From Fulvivirga aurantia (GTDB lineage: Bacteria; Bacteroidota; Bacteroidia; Cytophagales; Cyclobacteriaceae), in NCBI RefSeq assembly GCF_009711475.1, contig NZ_SMMD01000914.1:1-17184 (forward strand): a DNA stretch of 17,184 bases. Direction: 5' to 3'. The notes under the pieces were generated by a model that was given only the letters and a program-made list of their open reading frames with translations, was not told where the DNA came from and did no database searches. How positions within the stretch are numbered: the stretch's first letter is position 1; each line of letters begins with the position of its first letter. The position numbers and the translations under genes are program-made. This document shows, piece after piece, positions 1 to 8,187 of the stretch.

Positions 1-376
1 CTTTCTCTACTGACTCAAGGGTTTCGTTTATATCAGCCTTAGTTTCCTTCCAGCCGTCTTCAGTTGACTCATCTAAGTTTTCCAGGTTTCTATCTAATTG
101 CTCTTTTTCTTTTTTCAAAGTGGCAATCGCTTTGTTAAATGCCTGTTTTGATTCATCACTGAGCTCCTCTCCTTTTTCGTCTAACTCACGCTGATATTTG
201 TCTATTCTTTTATCAATATCTTCCTGAGTTTTCTGCAAGTCGTTACGTAATTCTTCTCTTTCTTCTTCTATTTCAGTCTCTACAGCCTCATTATCACGAG
301 TTTCTGAAGGATTACAGGCAACTATCAATGTCGCCATACTCAATATTGCTAATGTTGATTTAAATATTCTTTTCAT
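1..376 (-). CDS. Coiled-coil lipoprotein, partial (C-terminus beyond the left edge)
   Basis: The ATG lies at 376-374 on the minus strand and the frame stays open to the window edge, giving 125 codons of an incomplete protein. It begins with a lipoprotein signal: MKRIF, a hydrophobic stretch, then LIVAC with the lipobox cysteine at residue 21, so it should be exported and lipidated. From about residue 30 the chain is almost entirely charged and helical, rich in E, K, D and Q (for example EIEEEREELRNDLQ and KEKEQLDRNLENL), which predicts a long coiled coil. I do not recognise a named family. Small coiled-coil lipoproteins of this kind are common in Bacteroidota and mostly uncharacterised. It is divergent from the suf operon and does not appear to be part of it. 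Signal and reading frame are clear; the role is unknown. Confidence 0.8.
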   Translation of the reverse strand, partial: MKRIFKSTLAILSMATLIVACNPSETRDNEAVETEIEEEREELRNDLQKTQEDIDKRIDKYQRELDEKGEELSDESKQAFNKAIATLKKEKEQLDRNLENLDESTEDGWKETKADINETLESVEK

Positions 377-535
377 AATAGTTTTTTGGTTGGTTTTGGA
401 TCATCATCATCGAATTATATGCCAAATTCATTTCTACCTGAATCATGTACTTAACTAGAATATTTAGTGAAAATAAAACCACATTATTGGGGATAATAAT
501 GAGCATTAAATTCCACTTTTTGCGCCCACAGGTAG

Positions 536-562
536 TTGATTAAAATTACCTTGCTACCTTTG
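536..562 (+). promoter_or_regulatory. Candidate distal promoter for the suf operon
   Basis: TACCTTTG at 555-562 is an exact match to the Bacteroidota sigma-A -7 consensus TAnnTTTG, with TTG at 536-538 as a -33 element 16 bases upstream. Transcription from here would give a leader of roughly 190 bases before sufB. The same octamer followed by CA occurs upstream of the aconitase gene in this window. This is a motif match only. Confidence 0.5.
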
Positions 563-718
563 CAGCTTAAAATACAACAGTACACGCTTAGCCAGCATAC
601 GGAATCGTGAAAAATATGCTTAAAAAAGGCTATAAAGATCAATTTTATCTATGGCTTCATTGGTTTTAACTAATCCAAAAAATCCAAAACGTGAAACCTT
701 AAAGTGTAATAATTGTTG

Positions 719-726
719 TACATTTG
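719..726 (+). promoter_or_regulatory. Candidate proximal promoter for the suf operon
   Basis: TACATTTG at 719-726 matches the TAnnTTTG -7 consensus and would place the transcript start about 30 bases before the sufB ATG. No clear TTG -33 element is visible at the expected distance, so activity may be weak or activator dependent (inference). Confidence 0.45.
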
Positions 727-760
727 CAGTGTAATTTGAAATGAGTCTAAATAACATTGA

Positions 761-2206
761 ATGAGTAAAGACGATCAAATTTTAGAGGAGTTTACCTCCA
801 AAGAATATGAACACGGTTGGAACATCGACATGGAGGCTGATCAGGCTCCAAAAGGCCTGAGTGAGGATATTGTACGCTTCATTTCGGCTAAAAAAGAGGA
901 ACCTGAGTGGCTACTTGACTGGCGATTAAAAGCTTATAAAAAGTGGACCCAGATGGAAGAACCTGATTGGGCAAATGTCAAGTTCCCGAAAATAAATTAT
1001 CAGGACATCATCTACTACTCTGCACCAAAGCAAAAGGTAAAGCCTAAGAGTTTGGACGAAGTAGACCCTGAAATGCTCGAGACATTTAAAAAGTTGGGTA
1101 TTTCGTTAGAGGAACAAAAAAGATTGACCGGAGTGGCAGTAGATGCTGTTTTCGACAGTGTATCTGTTGCAACTACATTTAAAGATAAACTTGCCGAATT
1201 AGGCATAATTTTCTGCTCTTTTAGTGAGGCTGTGCAAGACCACCCTGAGCTGGTAAAGAAATACATTGGGTCAGTAGTGCCGGTTAATGACAACTACTTT
1301 GCTGCACTTAATTCAGCAGTTTTCTCAGATGGATCATTCTGCTATATCCCTAAAGGAGTTAGATGCCCAATGGAGTTATCTACATACTTTAGAATTAATG
1401 CCGCTAATACGGGTCAGTTTGAAAGAACACTGATCGTAGCAGAGGAAGGATCATATGTTAGTTACCTTGAAGGTTGTACAGCACCTCAGAGAGATGAAAA
1501 TCAACTTCATGCAGCTGTGGTAGAGATATATGCTCAAGCAGATGCTGAGGTTAAGTATTCTACTGTACAGAACTGGTATCCTGGAGATGAGAATGGTAAA
1601 GGTGGTATTTACAACTTCGTAACTAAAAGGGGCATTTGTGCCGGAGACAGATCAAAGATATCCTGGACACAGGTAGAGACCGGATCTGCAGTAACGTGGA
1701 AATATCCATCATGCATTCTTAAAGGAGATCACTCACAGGGAGAGTTTTACTCTGTAGCTGTAACTAACAAAATGCAGCAAGCGGATACTGGTACCAAGAT
1801 GATTCACATCGGTAAGAACACAAAATCCAGAATTGTATCTAAAGGTGTATCAGCAGGTAAATCACAGAACAGTTACCGTGGACAAGTTAAAGTGATGAAG
1901 AGAGCTGAAAATGCGCGTAACTTCTCACAGTGCGACTCCTTATTAATGGGTAACCTATGTGGTGCACACACCTTCCCATATATAGATATCGAAAACAGCT
2001 CTGCTCAGGTAGAGCATGAAGCCACAACTTCGAAGATTGGAGAAGATCAAATATTCTACTGTACTCAAAGAGGTATAGACGAAGAAAGTGCTATCGCGCT
2101 AATCGTTAATGGATATTGTAAAGAAGTGCTTAATCAGCTGCCAATGGAATTTGCAGTTGAAGCACAGAAGCTCCTGGCCTTGACGCTGGAAGGTTCTGTG
2201 GGTTAA
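761..2206 (+). CDS. sufB: Fe-S cluster assembly scaffold protein SufB
   Basis: SufB forms the cytoplasmic SufBC2D scaffold on which Fe-S clusters are built. The 481-residue length is normal for the family. The C-terminal half carries the family signatures: [19 protein letters not shown], with C391 at the position of the persulfide-accepting cysteine of E. coli SufB, then [18 protein letters not shown] with H419 and E420 in the region contacting SufD, and the conserved end [14 protein letters not shown]. The N-terminal YEHGW...[13 protein letters not shown] block is also typical. It is the first gene of the operon, followed by sufC after 55 bases. The ATG at 761 is preferred because the family N-terminus begins here; a 7-codon ORF in another frame overlaps this start codon by ATGA. 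No oddities in the protein. Confidence 0.97.
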   Translation: MSKDDQILEEFTSKEYEHGWNIDMEADQAPKGLSEDIVRFISAKKEEPEWLLDWRLKAYKKWTQMEEPDWANVKFPKINYQDIIYYSAPKQKVKPKSLDEVDPEMLETFKKLGISLEEQKRLTGVAVDAVFDSVSVATTFKDKLAELGIIFCSFSEAVQDHPELVKKYIGSVVPVNDNYFAALNSAVFSDGSFCYIPKGVRCPMELSTYFRINAANTGQFERTLIVAEEGSYVSYLEGCTAPQRDENQLHAAVVEIYAQADAEVKYSTVQNWYPGDENGKGGIYNFVTKRGICAGDRSKISWTQVETGSAVTWKYPSCILKGDHSQGEFYSVAVTNKMQQADTGTKMIHIGKNTKSRIVSKGVSAGKSQNSYRGQVKVMKRAENARNFSQCDSLLMGNLCGAHTFPYIDIENSSAQVEHEATTSKIGEDQIFYCTQRGIDEESAIALIVNGYCKEVLNQLPMEFAVEAQKLLALTLEGSVG

Positions 2207-2261
2207 TCACTTCCACCCTTTTCAATCAAAATTATCCTGACAAAGAATTTAGAATAACACA

Positions 2262-3014
2262 ATGCTTAAGATAGAAGATTTACACGCATCAATAGAAGAT
2301 AAAGAAATACTTAAAGGTATCAACCTGGAGGTAAAGCCTGGTGAGGTACATGCTATAATGGGACCAAACGGTTCTGGTAAAAGTACCTTGGCATCAGTTT
2401 TAGCTGGTCGCGAAGACTATGAAGTTACCAAAGGAAAGGTTACCTATAAAGAACAAGACTTACTCGACCTTGCTCCTGAAGAAAGAGCTCGCGAGGGTAT
2501 ATTCTTAGCTTTCCAATATCCTGTTGAAATACCTGGTGTAAGCACCACCAATTTTTTAAAAACAGCGATAAACCAAATTAGAGAGCACAGAGGCCTTGAG
2601 CCATTCGATGCAGTTTCTTTTCTTAAAGAAATGAAGGAGAAAATGAAATTGGTTGATATAGACCAATCTTTATTGAGTCGTGCGCTAAATGAAGGTTTCT
2701 CTGGTGGAGAGAAAAAGCGTAATGAAGTATTTCAGATGGCAATGCTAGAGCCAACTTTATCGATACTAGACGAAACCGATTCTGGTCTTGATATCGATGC
2801 GCTTAGAATTGTGGCTGATGGCGTAAATAAACTTAAAACTAAAGATAACGCAACGATTGTTGTTACTCACTATCAAAGGTTGCTAGAGTATATCGTACCT
2901 GATTATGTACACGTACTCTACAACGGCCGTATCGTGAAATCTGGCACAAAAGAGCTTGCTCTTGAGTTAGAAGAAAAAGGATACGACTGGATAAAAGAAA
3001 AAACAATCGCATAA
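2262..3014 (+). CDS. sufC: Fe-S assembly ATPase SufC
   Basis: SufC is the ABC-type ATPase of the cytoplasmic SufBC2D complex; ATP binding drives its dimerisation and reshapes SufB and SufD during cluster assembly. It has no membrane partner. All nucleotide-binding motifs are intact in 250 residues: Walker A GPNGSGKST (34-42), Q-loop in AFQYPVEIPG, signature FSGGEKKRNE (146-155), Walker B LSILDETDSGLD with D170 and E171, and the H-loop histidine H203 in VVTHYQRLL. The FSGGEKKRNE and DETDSGLDIDAL strings separate SufC from transporter ATPases. It sits between sufB (55 bases upstream) and sufD (26 bases downstream). Confidence 0.97.
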   Translation: MLKIEDLHASIEDKEILKGINLEVKPGEVHAIMGPNGSGKSTLASVLAGREDYEVTKGKVTYKEQDLLDLAPEERAREGIFLAFQYPVEIPGVSTTNFLKTAINQIREHRGLEPFDAVSFLKEMKEKMKLVDIDQSLLSRALNEGFSGGEKKRNEVFQMAMLEPTLSILDETDSGLDIDALRIVADGVNKLKTKDNATIVVTHYQRLLEYIVPDYVHVLYNGRIVKSGTKELALELEEKGYDWIKEKTIA

Positions 3015-3040
3015 ATCTTAAAACAGCATAAGCTGAAGTA

Positions 3041-4357
3041 ATGAGTTTACAAGAAAATTTAATTAAGAATTTTGAAGCTTTTGAAGCACAGCTCAACGGT
3101 CATGCTTCTCAACCAGAACATACCACCCGAAAAAATGCGCTTGAAGCATTTAAAACGCTGGGTTTTCCTGGGCCGAAAAATGAAGAATATAAGTATACAA
3201 ATCTTCAAAAATCACTAGAGAAAGCTTTCGACTTTGGAAAAATAGGCGCAGAAGCATCTATCACTAAGGAACAGGCTTCTAAGTACTTTATCCCAAAGCT
3301 TGATACGCACAAAATAGTTTTCGTCAATGGTAAATTTGACGAAAAACTGTCTTCTATAGAAGGTTTAGAAGAGCAAGTGGTTATAAAGGATTTGTCTACA
3401 GCTTTTACAGAAGATTCAGAGAAGATAAACAAGCTGTTTAGCAAACAAGCTGATTATAAAAAAGATGCTTTTGTGGCGCTTAATACTGCTTACAGTCTCG
3501 ATGGAAGCTTCATCCACGTACCCAAGAATACGGTTGTAAAGAAGCCTATTGCGCTGTATTTTGTAAATGATGCTTCTGAGGGACAGTCTTTTAACAACCC
3601 CAGGAATATCTTCCATATTGAAAGAAACAGTGAAGTAACTTTTCTTGAAGATTTCAATACCGAAGGTGCTCATGAGAGTTTGACCAATATTGTCTCTGAG
3701 ATAATAGTTGAAGAAAATGCGGCTGTAGAGTATTACAAGCTTCAAAATAATAAAGATACTGCCTACCACGTAGGCACCACGCAGGTGCATCAGGAGCGAT
3801 CAAGTCGCTTTAGTGCTTACACTTTTACGCTTAATGGAGCCATGATCAGAAACAACATGAATATTGTTGTGGATGGTGAGGGCTGTGAGTCTAACATGTA
3901 CGGGCTGTATCTAATCAATGGCAATACTCATGTAGATAATCATACAGAGGTTGATCATATCAAACCTAATTGTGTAAGTAATGAGCTTTACAAAGGAATT
4001 TTGGACGATAGTTCGCATGGTGTATTCAATGGTAAAGTGTTTGTAAGACAAGAGGCACAAAAAACGAATGCCTTCCAGTCAAATAAAAACATACTATTAT
4101 CAGATACTTCAGTGATGAACTCAAAGCCACAGTTGGAAATCTGGGCAGATGACGTAAAATGTTCGCACGGTTGTACGACAGGTCAGCTCGATGAAGATGG
4201 TATGTTTTACCTCAGAGCAAGAGGATTGAGTGTAGAGTCGGCCAGAGCTTTGATGTTGTATGCTTTTGCCGTTGATGTAGTATCAAGTATTAAACTAGAA
4301 CCTCTCAAAGAGTTTTTACAAAACTTAATTTCTGAGAGACTTCAAAACGATTTTTAA
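3041..4357 (+). CDS. sufD: Fe-S cluster assembly protein SufD
   Basis: SufD is the SufB paralogue that completes the SufBC2D scaffold and is linked to iron acquisition. The protein is 438 residues. The conserved C-terminal core is visible as DDVKCSHGCTTGQLDEDGMFYLRARG, with C374, H376 and C378; the histidine corresponds to the one implicated at the SufB-SufD interface. The N-terminal half is more divergent, as usual, but contains the family-like GFPGPKNEEYKYTNL block. A SLDGSFIHVPKNTVVKKPI segment mirrors the [12 protein letters not shown] segment of SufB, in keeping with common ancestry. The stop is only 2 bases before the sufS ATG, indicating cotranscription and probable translational coupling. 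Confidence 0.95.
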   Translation: MSLQENLIKNFEAFEAQLNGHASQPEHTTRKNALEAFKTLGFPGPKNEEYKYTNLQKSLEKAFDFGKIGAEASITKEQASKYFIPKLDTHKIVFVNGKFDEKLSSIEGLEEQVVIKDLSTAFTEDSEKINKLFSKQADYKKDAFVALNTAYSLDGSFIHVPKNTVVKKPIALYFVNDASEGQSFNNPRNIFHIERNSEVTFLEDFNTEGAHESLTNIVSEIIVEENAAVEYYKLQNNKDTAYHVGTTQVHQERSSRFSAYTFTLNGAMIRNNMNIVVDGEGCESNMYGLYLINGNTHVDNHTEVDHIKPNCVSNELYKGILDDSSHGVFNGKVFVRQEAQKTNAFQSNKNILLSDTSVMNSKPQLEIWADDVKCSHGCTTGQLDEDGMFYLRARGLSVESARALMLYAFAVDVVSSIKLEPLKEFLQNLISERLQNDF

Positions 4358-4359
4358 AT

Positions 4360-5607
4360 ATGAGCGAGTTGAAAGAAGGTGTTAAAGGCTTGAATGTTGA
4401 AGCCATAAGAAAAATGTTTCCAGTGCTTCACCAAGAAGTAAATGGCAAACCTCTCGCCTACTTCGACAACGCTGCAACCACCCAAAAACCGGAAAGTGTT
4501 ATCAAGGCACTTGACGAGTATTATCGAGGTTATAATGCCAATATCCATAGAGGCATACATACATTAGCTGAAAAAGCTACCAAAGCTTTTGAAGTAACAC
4601 GCGAGAGTATTAGAGCTTTTTTAAACGCTGAAAGTCGTGAAGAAATAATATTTACGAAAGGTACTACAGAAAGTATCAACCTTGTGGCCGCTACGTATGG
4701 CCGACAGGAAGTTAAAAAAGGCGATGAAATCATCGTTTCTGAGCTAGAGCATCATTCTAATATTGTGCCGTGGCAGTTATTGGCAAAAGAAAAGGAGGCT
4801 ACAATAAAGGTAATCCCTGTTTCTGAAGCCGGTGAACTTGATATCGATGCTTATAAAGAATTACTTTCTGATAAAACAAAGTTGGTTGCCGTAAACCATG
4901 CATCCAATAGTTTAGGTACAATAAACCCTATTGAAGAAATTATAAGAGAAGCGCATAAAGTTGGTGCTAAGGTATTGATTGATGGTGCACAGGCTTCGGC
5001 TCACCTTCCTATCGATGTACAGGCGCTGGATGCAGATTTCTATGCTATTTCGGCTCACAAATTTTACGGCCCTACCGGTACAGGTGCATTGTATGGTAAA
5101 AGAGAATTGCTTGAAAGTATGCCTCCTTACCAAGGTGGTGGTGAAATGATAAAAGATGTAAGTTTTGATGGCACCACTTACAATGACATACCTTATAAAT
5201 TTGAGGCTGGCACTCCAAATATCGGAGATGTTATAGCTTTTAACGAGGCTATCAAATTTGTAAATGAAAACGGTAAAGATGCTATGGCTGCCTACGAGTC
5301 AGAGCTGTTGGCCTATGGCACAAAAAAGCTTGAAGCAATTGGCGGACTTAGAATTGTAGGTACAGCCAAGAATAAAGTGAGTGTAATTTCTTTTGTTATT
5401 GACGGTATTCATCCGTTTGACATCGGTCAGATGCTTGATGCCCGTGGTATTGCAGTGAGAACGGGGCACCATTGTACTCAACCGTTGATGGATCGCTTTG
5501 GTATTGAAGGAACTGTAAGAGCGTCATTTGCCGTTTACAACACGAAAGAAGAAATTGATAGAATGGTCGATGGAATCGATCGTATCGTAAAATTTATGAG
5601 TAAATAA
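4360..5607 (+). CDS. sufS: Cysteine desulfurase SufS (class V aminotransferase, group II)
   Basis: SufS is a PLP enzyme that converts L-cysteine to L-alanine and holds the released sulfur as a persulfide for transfer to SufE and SufB. The 415-residue protein has the AYFDNAATTQKP entry motif, LEHHSNIVPWQ for cofactor contact, DGAQASAHLPID, and SAHKFYGPTGTGALYGK with the PLP-binding lysine K234. RTGHHCTQPLMDRFG carries the catalytic cysteine C372; this short-loop arrangement is the group II (SufS) form rather than IscS. The ATG is 2 bases after sufD, and sufE begins 1 base after its stop, so the sulfur donor and its relay protein are made together. Confidence 0.97.
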   Translation: MSELKEGVKGLNVEAIRKMFPVLHQEVNGKPLAYFDNAATTQKPESVIKALDEYYRGYNANIHRGIHTLAEKATKAFEVTRESIRAFLNAESREEIIFTKGTTESINLVAATYGRQEVKKGDEIIVSELEHHSNIVPWQLLAKEKEATIKVIPVSEAGELDIDAYKELLSDKTKLVAVNHASNSLGTINPIEEIIREAHKVGAKVLIDGAQASAHLPIDVQALDADFYAISAHKFYGPTGTGALYGKRELLESMPPYQGGGEMIKDVSFDGTTYNDIPYKFEAGTPNIGDVIAFNEAIKFVNENGKDAMAAYESELLAYGTKKLEAIGGLRIVGTAKNKVSVISFVIDGIHPFDIGQMLDARGIAVRTGHHCTQPLMDRFGIEGTVRASFAVYNTKEEIDRMVDGIDRIVKFMSK

Positions 5608-5608
5608 T

Positions 5609-6043
5609 ATGCCTGAAAGCATAAAAGATATTCAAGAAAACATTGTTGAAGAGTTTGCCATTTTAGATGGCGATCAGGAAATGACCAATTTTTATATCAT
5701 GGAGTTAGGTCAAAAACTTGACGACCTTGACGAGTCGCATAAGACTGAAGACAACATTGTAAAAGGGTGTCAATCTAAAGTATGGCTTACAGCCAATCTG
5801 GATGGTGATAGAGTAGTATTTCAAGCTGATAGCAATACTGCCATTACTAAAGGACTGGTAAGCTTACTAGTGAGAATTTTATCTGGACAAAAAGCTGATG
5901 ATATTGTAAATGCCGATCTATTCTTTCCAGAAAGAATTGGCATGGATCGATTTATAGGCACCCAGAGGTCAAACGGCTTTGCAGCTATGATCAAGCAAAT
6001 GAAGATGTATGCTTTTGCATTTAAAAGTAAAATTGAGGCTTAG
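5609..6043 (+). CDS. sufE: Sulfur relay protein SufE
   Basis: SufE accepts persulfide sulfur from SufS, stimulates its activity and passes sulfur to SufB. The 144-residue protein has the expected single-domain length and the VKGCQSKVWL motif with the acceptor cysteine C54. It continues with the typical SNTAITKGLVSLLVRILSGQ helix and the C-terminal RSNGFAAMIKQMK segment. It is SufE rather than the zinc-binding SufU, because the GCQSxVW motif is present and the SufU zinc ligands are not. The start lies 1 base after the sufS stop and the next gene begins 2 bases after its own stop. Confidence 0.96.
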   Translation: MPESIKDIQENIVEEFAILDGDQEMTNFYIMELGQKLDDLDESHKTEDNIVKGCQSKVWLTANLDGDRVVFQADSNTAITKGLVSLLVRILSGQKADDIVNADLFFPERIGMDRFIGTQRSNGFAAMIKQMKMYAFAFKSKIEA

Positions 6044-6045
6044 TT

Positions 6046-6381
6046 ATGAGTGAGGAAACAAAACAAAACGAAGCACAGCCAACACTTCGAGATAAAGTTG
6101 TAGAGGCTATAAAAACAGTATATGACCCTGAAATACCTGTTGATATATATGAGTTAGGCCTTATATATGAAATCAATGTATTTCCGGTTAATAACGTATA
6201 TGTTTTAATGACATTGACATCGCCAAACTGCCCGGCTGCAGAAACTATTCCTGCCGAGGTAGAGATGGCTATTAAACAAATCGAGGAAGTAAGTGAGGTA
6301 AATGTTGAAATCACATTTGACCCACCATTTACTCAAGATATGATGTCTGAGGCCGCTAAATTGGAACTCGGATTTTTATAA
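6046..6381 (+). CDS. SufT-like MIP18/DUF59 family Fe-S assembly protein
   Basis: This 111-residue protein belongs to the MIP18 (DUF59) family, which includes SufT, PaaD and the eukaryotic CIA factor CIAO2. Family marks are VYDPEIPVDIYELGLIYEI, the loop LTSPNCPAAETIP with the conserved cysteine C62, and VTFDPPFTQDMM-like text near the end (ITFDPPFTQDMMSEAAKLELGFL). Members aid maturation or transfer of Fe-S clusters to target enzymes. Its place 2 bases after sufE, in a complete suf operon, argues for a role in cluster delivery rather than in phenylacetate degradation, where PaaD works. The gene name sufT is plausible but not proven from sequence alone, so the symbol is left open. Confidence 0.9.
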   Translation: MSEETKQNEAQPTLRDKVVEAIKTVYDPEIPVDIYELGLIYEINVFPVNNVYVLMTLTSPNCPAAETIPAEVEMAIKQIEEVSEVNVEITFDPPFTQDMMSEAAKLELGFL

Positions 6382-6415
6382 GATTATTAATTTGACATTT
6401 GAAATATAAATAGAT

Positions 6416-6832
6416 ATGTATCCAGAAGAATTAGTAGCACCCATGAGAACTGACCTTACTTCGGTTGGTTTCACAGAATTAAAAACAGGAGAAGACGTAG
6501 CAAATCACTTTGCTGATCATAAAGGTACTACATTGGTAGTTGTAAATTCAGTATGTGGTTGTGCTGCTGGAGCAGCAAGACCTGGGGTTAAGTTTGCTGT
6601 AGAAAATAGCGCAGCTAAACCTGATCATCTTACCACTGTTTTTGCTGGTGTTGACAAAGAAGCAGTAGATAAAGTAAGAGAATTAACACTTCCTTACCCT
6701 CCTTCATCTCCATCAATTGCAATGTTCAAAAATGGTGAACTAGTGCATTTCGTAGAAAGACACCACATTGAAGGTAGAACTGCCGAAATGATCGGACAGC
6801 ACTTAGTAGAAGTATTTAAGGAATACTGTTAA
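6416..6832 (+). CDS. BrxA/BrxB family bacilliredoxin (YphP/YqiW, DUF1094)
   Basis: The 138-residue protein matches the YphP/YqiW family throughout, with VVNSVCGCAAGAARPGV carrying the CGC active site (C47, G48, C49) and the conserved YPPSSPSIAMFKNGELVHFVERHHIEGR block. In Bacillus these proteins remove bacillithiol from mixed disulfides. They have a thioredoxin-like fold. A further cysteine is the last residue (C138). It follows the SufT-like gene by 34 bases with no terminator between, and the strong terminator lies just after it, so it is read as the last gene of the suf transcript. A function in protecting or reducing thiols of the Fe-S pathway is inference. Whether this organism makes bacillithiol cannot be told here. 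Confidence 0.92.
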   Translation: MYPEELVAPMRTDLTSVGFTELKTGEDVANHFADHKGTTLVVVNSVCGCAAGAARPGVKFAVENSAAKPDHLTTVFAGVDKEAVDKVRELTLPYPPSSPSIAMFKNGELVHFVERHHIEGRTAEMIGQHLVEVFKEYC

Positions 6833-6848
6833 TTTAAGCTAACTCATA

Positions 6849-6885
6849 AAAAAGGCCCTGATTGAGATTCAATCAGGGCCTTTTT
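6849..6885. terminator. Bidirectional intrinsic terminator closing the suf operon
   Basis: A perfect 17-bp stem (AAAAAGGCCCTGATTGA at 6849-6865 with its complement at 6869-6885) has a 3-base GAT loop. The T tract at 6881-6885 serves the plus strand, and the A run at 6848-6853 gives a U tract on the minus strand, so it can end both the suf transcript and the leftward cysH/epimerase transcript. Confidence 0.93.
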
Positions 6886-6891
6886 ATTTCC

Positions 6892-7071
6892 TCAGCGTAG
6901 TTCTGGTACAATTCTGTAACATGCGATGTTATCTACATTGAGAAATAACTTGCTCTTTTTAAGTAATGCATCTAATCTTGAAGATTTCATAGGTAAACTA
7001 CTCACCGCTGTATCCAAGAGAAGATCGAGCTTCTCATCGTAAACACGAAGATAATTAATGTTGTTGTTCAT
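6892..7071 (-). CDS. Possible small hypothetical protein, 59 residues
   Basis: An ATG at 7071-7069 opens 59 codons on the minus strand, ending just before the bidirectional terminator. The frame can be extended to a GTG at 7164 (90 residues), but the ATG is more likely. The product starts MNNNINYLRVYDEKLDLLLD and is mixed, soluble and lysine- and leucine-rich, with no signal peptide, membrane segment or motif that I recognise. It lies 168 bases downstream of the epimerase gene on the same strand. It may be a genuine small gene or chance coding in the 3' part of that transcript. The rest of the 6833-7239 gap holds only the terminator. Confidence 0.35.
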   Translation of the reverse strand: MNNNINYLRVYDEKLDLLLDTAVSSLPMKSSRLDALLKKSKLFLNVDNIACYRIVPELR

Positions 7072-7239
7072 TATTTTGAATTTTTGACCTAACAACAACT
7101 TATCAAACCATGTGCCTGCTTTTAAAAACGCCTTTTTGATGCTGTGAAGCGTGATTCGATGCACTCCTGGTTGAGCAAAGTGTACCTAATCGAACACCTG
7201 ATATACGTTTTAGAACGGTGCTAAATAAATCGAATAGCC

Positions 7240-8160
7240 TTAGAAACTAAATCTGGCTTTAAATTCAGAAAGCTCTTCTTCAAACGATTTACCATTTTCA
7301 ATCTTAAGCTGTGAATTTAGAGCTTCATTAGGCTTTACTATTAACTCTCTGAGTTTAAGATGCTGGTTGATGAAAATAAATTCTAAGTCTGGCATGAGTC
7401 CTTTCAAAACATCTACGATATCCAGCACTTGTAAGTCTCTATCTACCAAATTATACAGTCCAGGTTTAACCACACGATCCAGAATACTTGCCAACCCCCT
7501 GCTCACATGGTCTATATGAATAAATGACCTGTGCTGTTTACCATCGCCATGTATGGTAATACGGTTATTGAAGTTAGCCTCGAAAATGAATTTGTTAATC
7601 ACGGCATCAAAGCGCATACTTTTACTGTAACCATACACATTTCCACACCTGAAAATATAAGTATCAATCTTATCAGACAGCCTACTTACATGCTCCTCAC
7701 CACGTAATTTAGATATGCCATAAAATGTCTTGGGGTTAGGCTCTGTATTTTCGTCTGCTGAGGTATTAGCAGCCCCGTACACACCTGTACTACTGGTAAA
7801 AACAAACTGTTTTACATCACTGTCTTCTACAGCATAAATCAACTCAGCGGTACCCCAATGATTTACCTGTTCGTAAAAATGAGGATCTGTATTAGCAAAA
7901 GGTGTGGTCACTTTTGCAGCCAGATGATAAACCACATCAACACCTTTCAGATGTTTTTTAAGGTTTCTGGAATCCAGTAATTCCCCCTGTACAAATTTAA
8001 CCCTGGCTCCATTGGGTAGCGGTGTACCTAGAAATACATTAAAATTAGACCGACTCAGGTTATCGTAGATAATGATTTCTTCTACATCACTGCGATGAGA
8101 AAGTTGGTTTACAAGTTCTGTACCTATATATCCGGCTCCACCAGTAATTAATACTTTCAT
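7240..8160 (-). CDS. NAD-dependent epimerase/dehydratase (extended SDR family)
   Basis: The 306-residue protein is an extended short-chain dehydrogenase of the nucleotide-sugar epimerase type. It has the Rossmann motif TGGAGYIG (residues 6-13), the acidic IYDNLSRSN end of the second strand that selects NAD over NADP, YHLAAKVTTP, and the catalytic set FTSSTGVYG (S123/S124/T125) with Y147 and K151 in YGISK. The C-terminal region, GDGKQHRSFIHIDHVSRGL, is the conserved substrate-binding segment. The likely substrate is a nucleotide sugar, for surface polysaccharide or glycoconjugate synthesis, but sequence does not say which. It starts 27 bases after the cysH stop, so the two are probably cotranscribed although their functions are not obviously linked. 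Confidence 0.9.
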   Translation of the reverse strand: MKVLITGGAGYIGTELVNQLSHRSDVEEIIIYDNLSRSNFNVFLGTPLPNGARVKFVQGELLDSRNLKKHLKGVDVVYHLAAKVTTPFANTDPHFYEQVNHWGTAELIYAVEDSDVKQFVFTSSTGVYGAANTSADENTEPNPKTFYGISKLRGEEHVSRLSDKIDTYIFRCGNVYGYSKSMRFDAVINKFIFEANFNNRITIHGDGKQHRSFIHIDHVSRGLASILDRVVKPGLYNLVDRDLQVLDIVDVLKGLMPDLEFIFINQHLKLRELIVKPNEALNSQLKIENGKSFEEELSEFKARFSF

Positions 8161-8187
8161 TTCAATTATTAGATTTTCGTAGGGGGT

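Larger units (their letters stand above)
377..760. other. Divergent intergenic region between the lipoprotein gene and sufB
   Basis: This 384-base AT-rich stretch has no convincing gene. It holds two matches to the Bacteroidota -7 element reading towards sufB (555-562 and 719-726) and a weak one reading towards the lipoprotein (TGAATTTG on the minus strand, 423-430). A 17-codon ORF at 616-669 (MLKKGYKDQFYLWLHWF) and a 7-codon ORF at 741-764 lie in the leader and are treated as speculative. No RNA gene or riboswitch was recognised. Confidence 0.6.

Noticed and set aside
616..669. 17-codon ORF in the suf leader as a gene
   Set aside because: No good ribosome entry site or likeness; kept only as a remark on the leader.
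3416..3790. 124-codon ORF antisense to sufD
   Set aside because: It lies entirely within a certain gene on the other strand and has no recognisable domain; a shadow frame.
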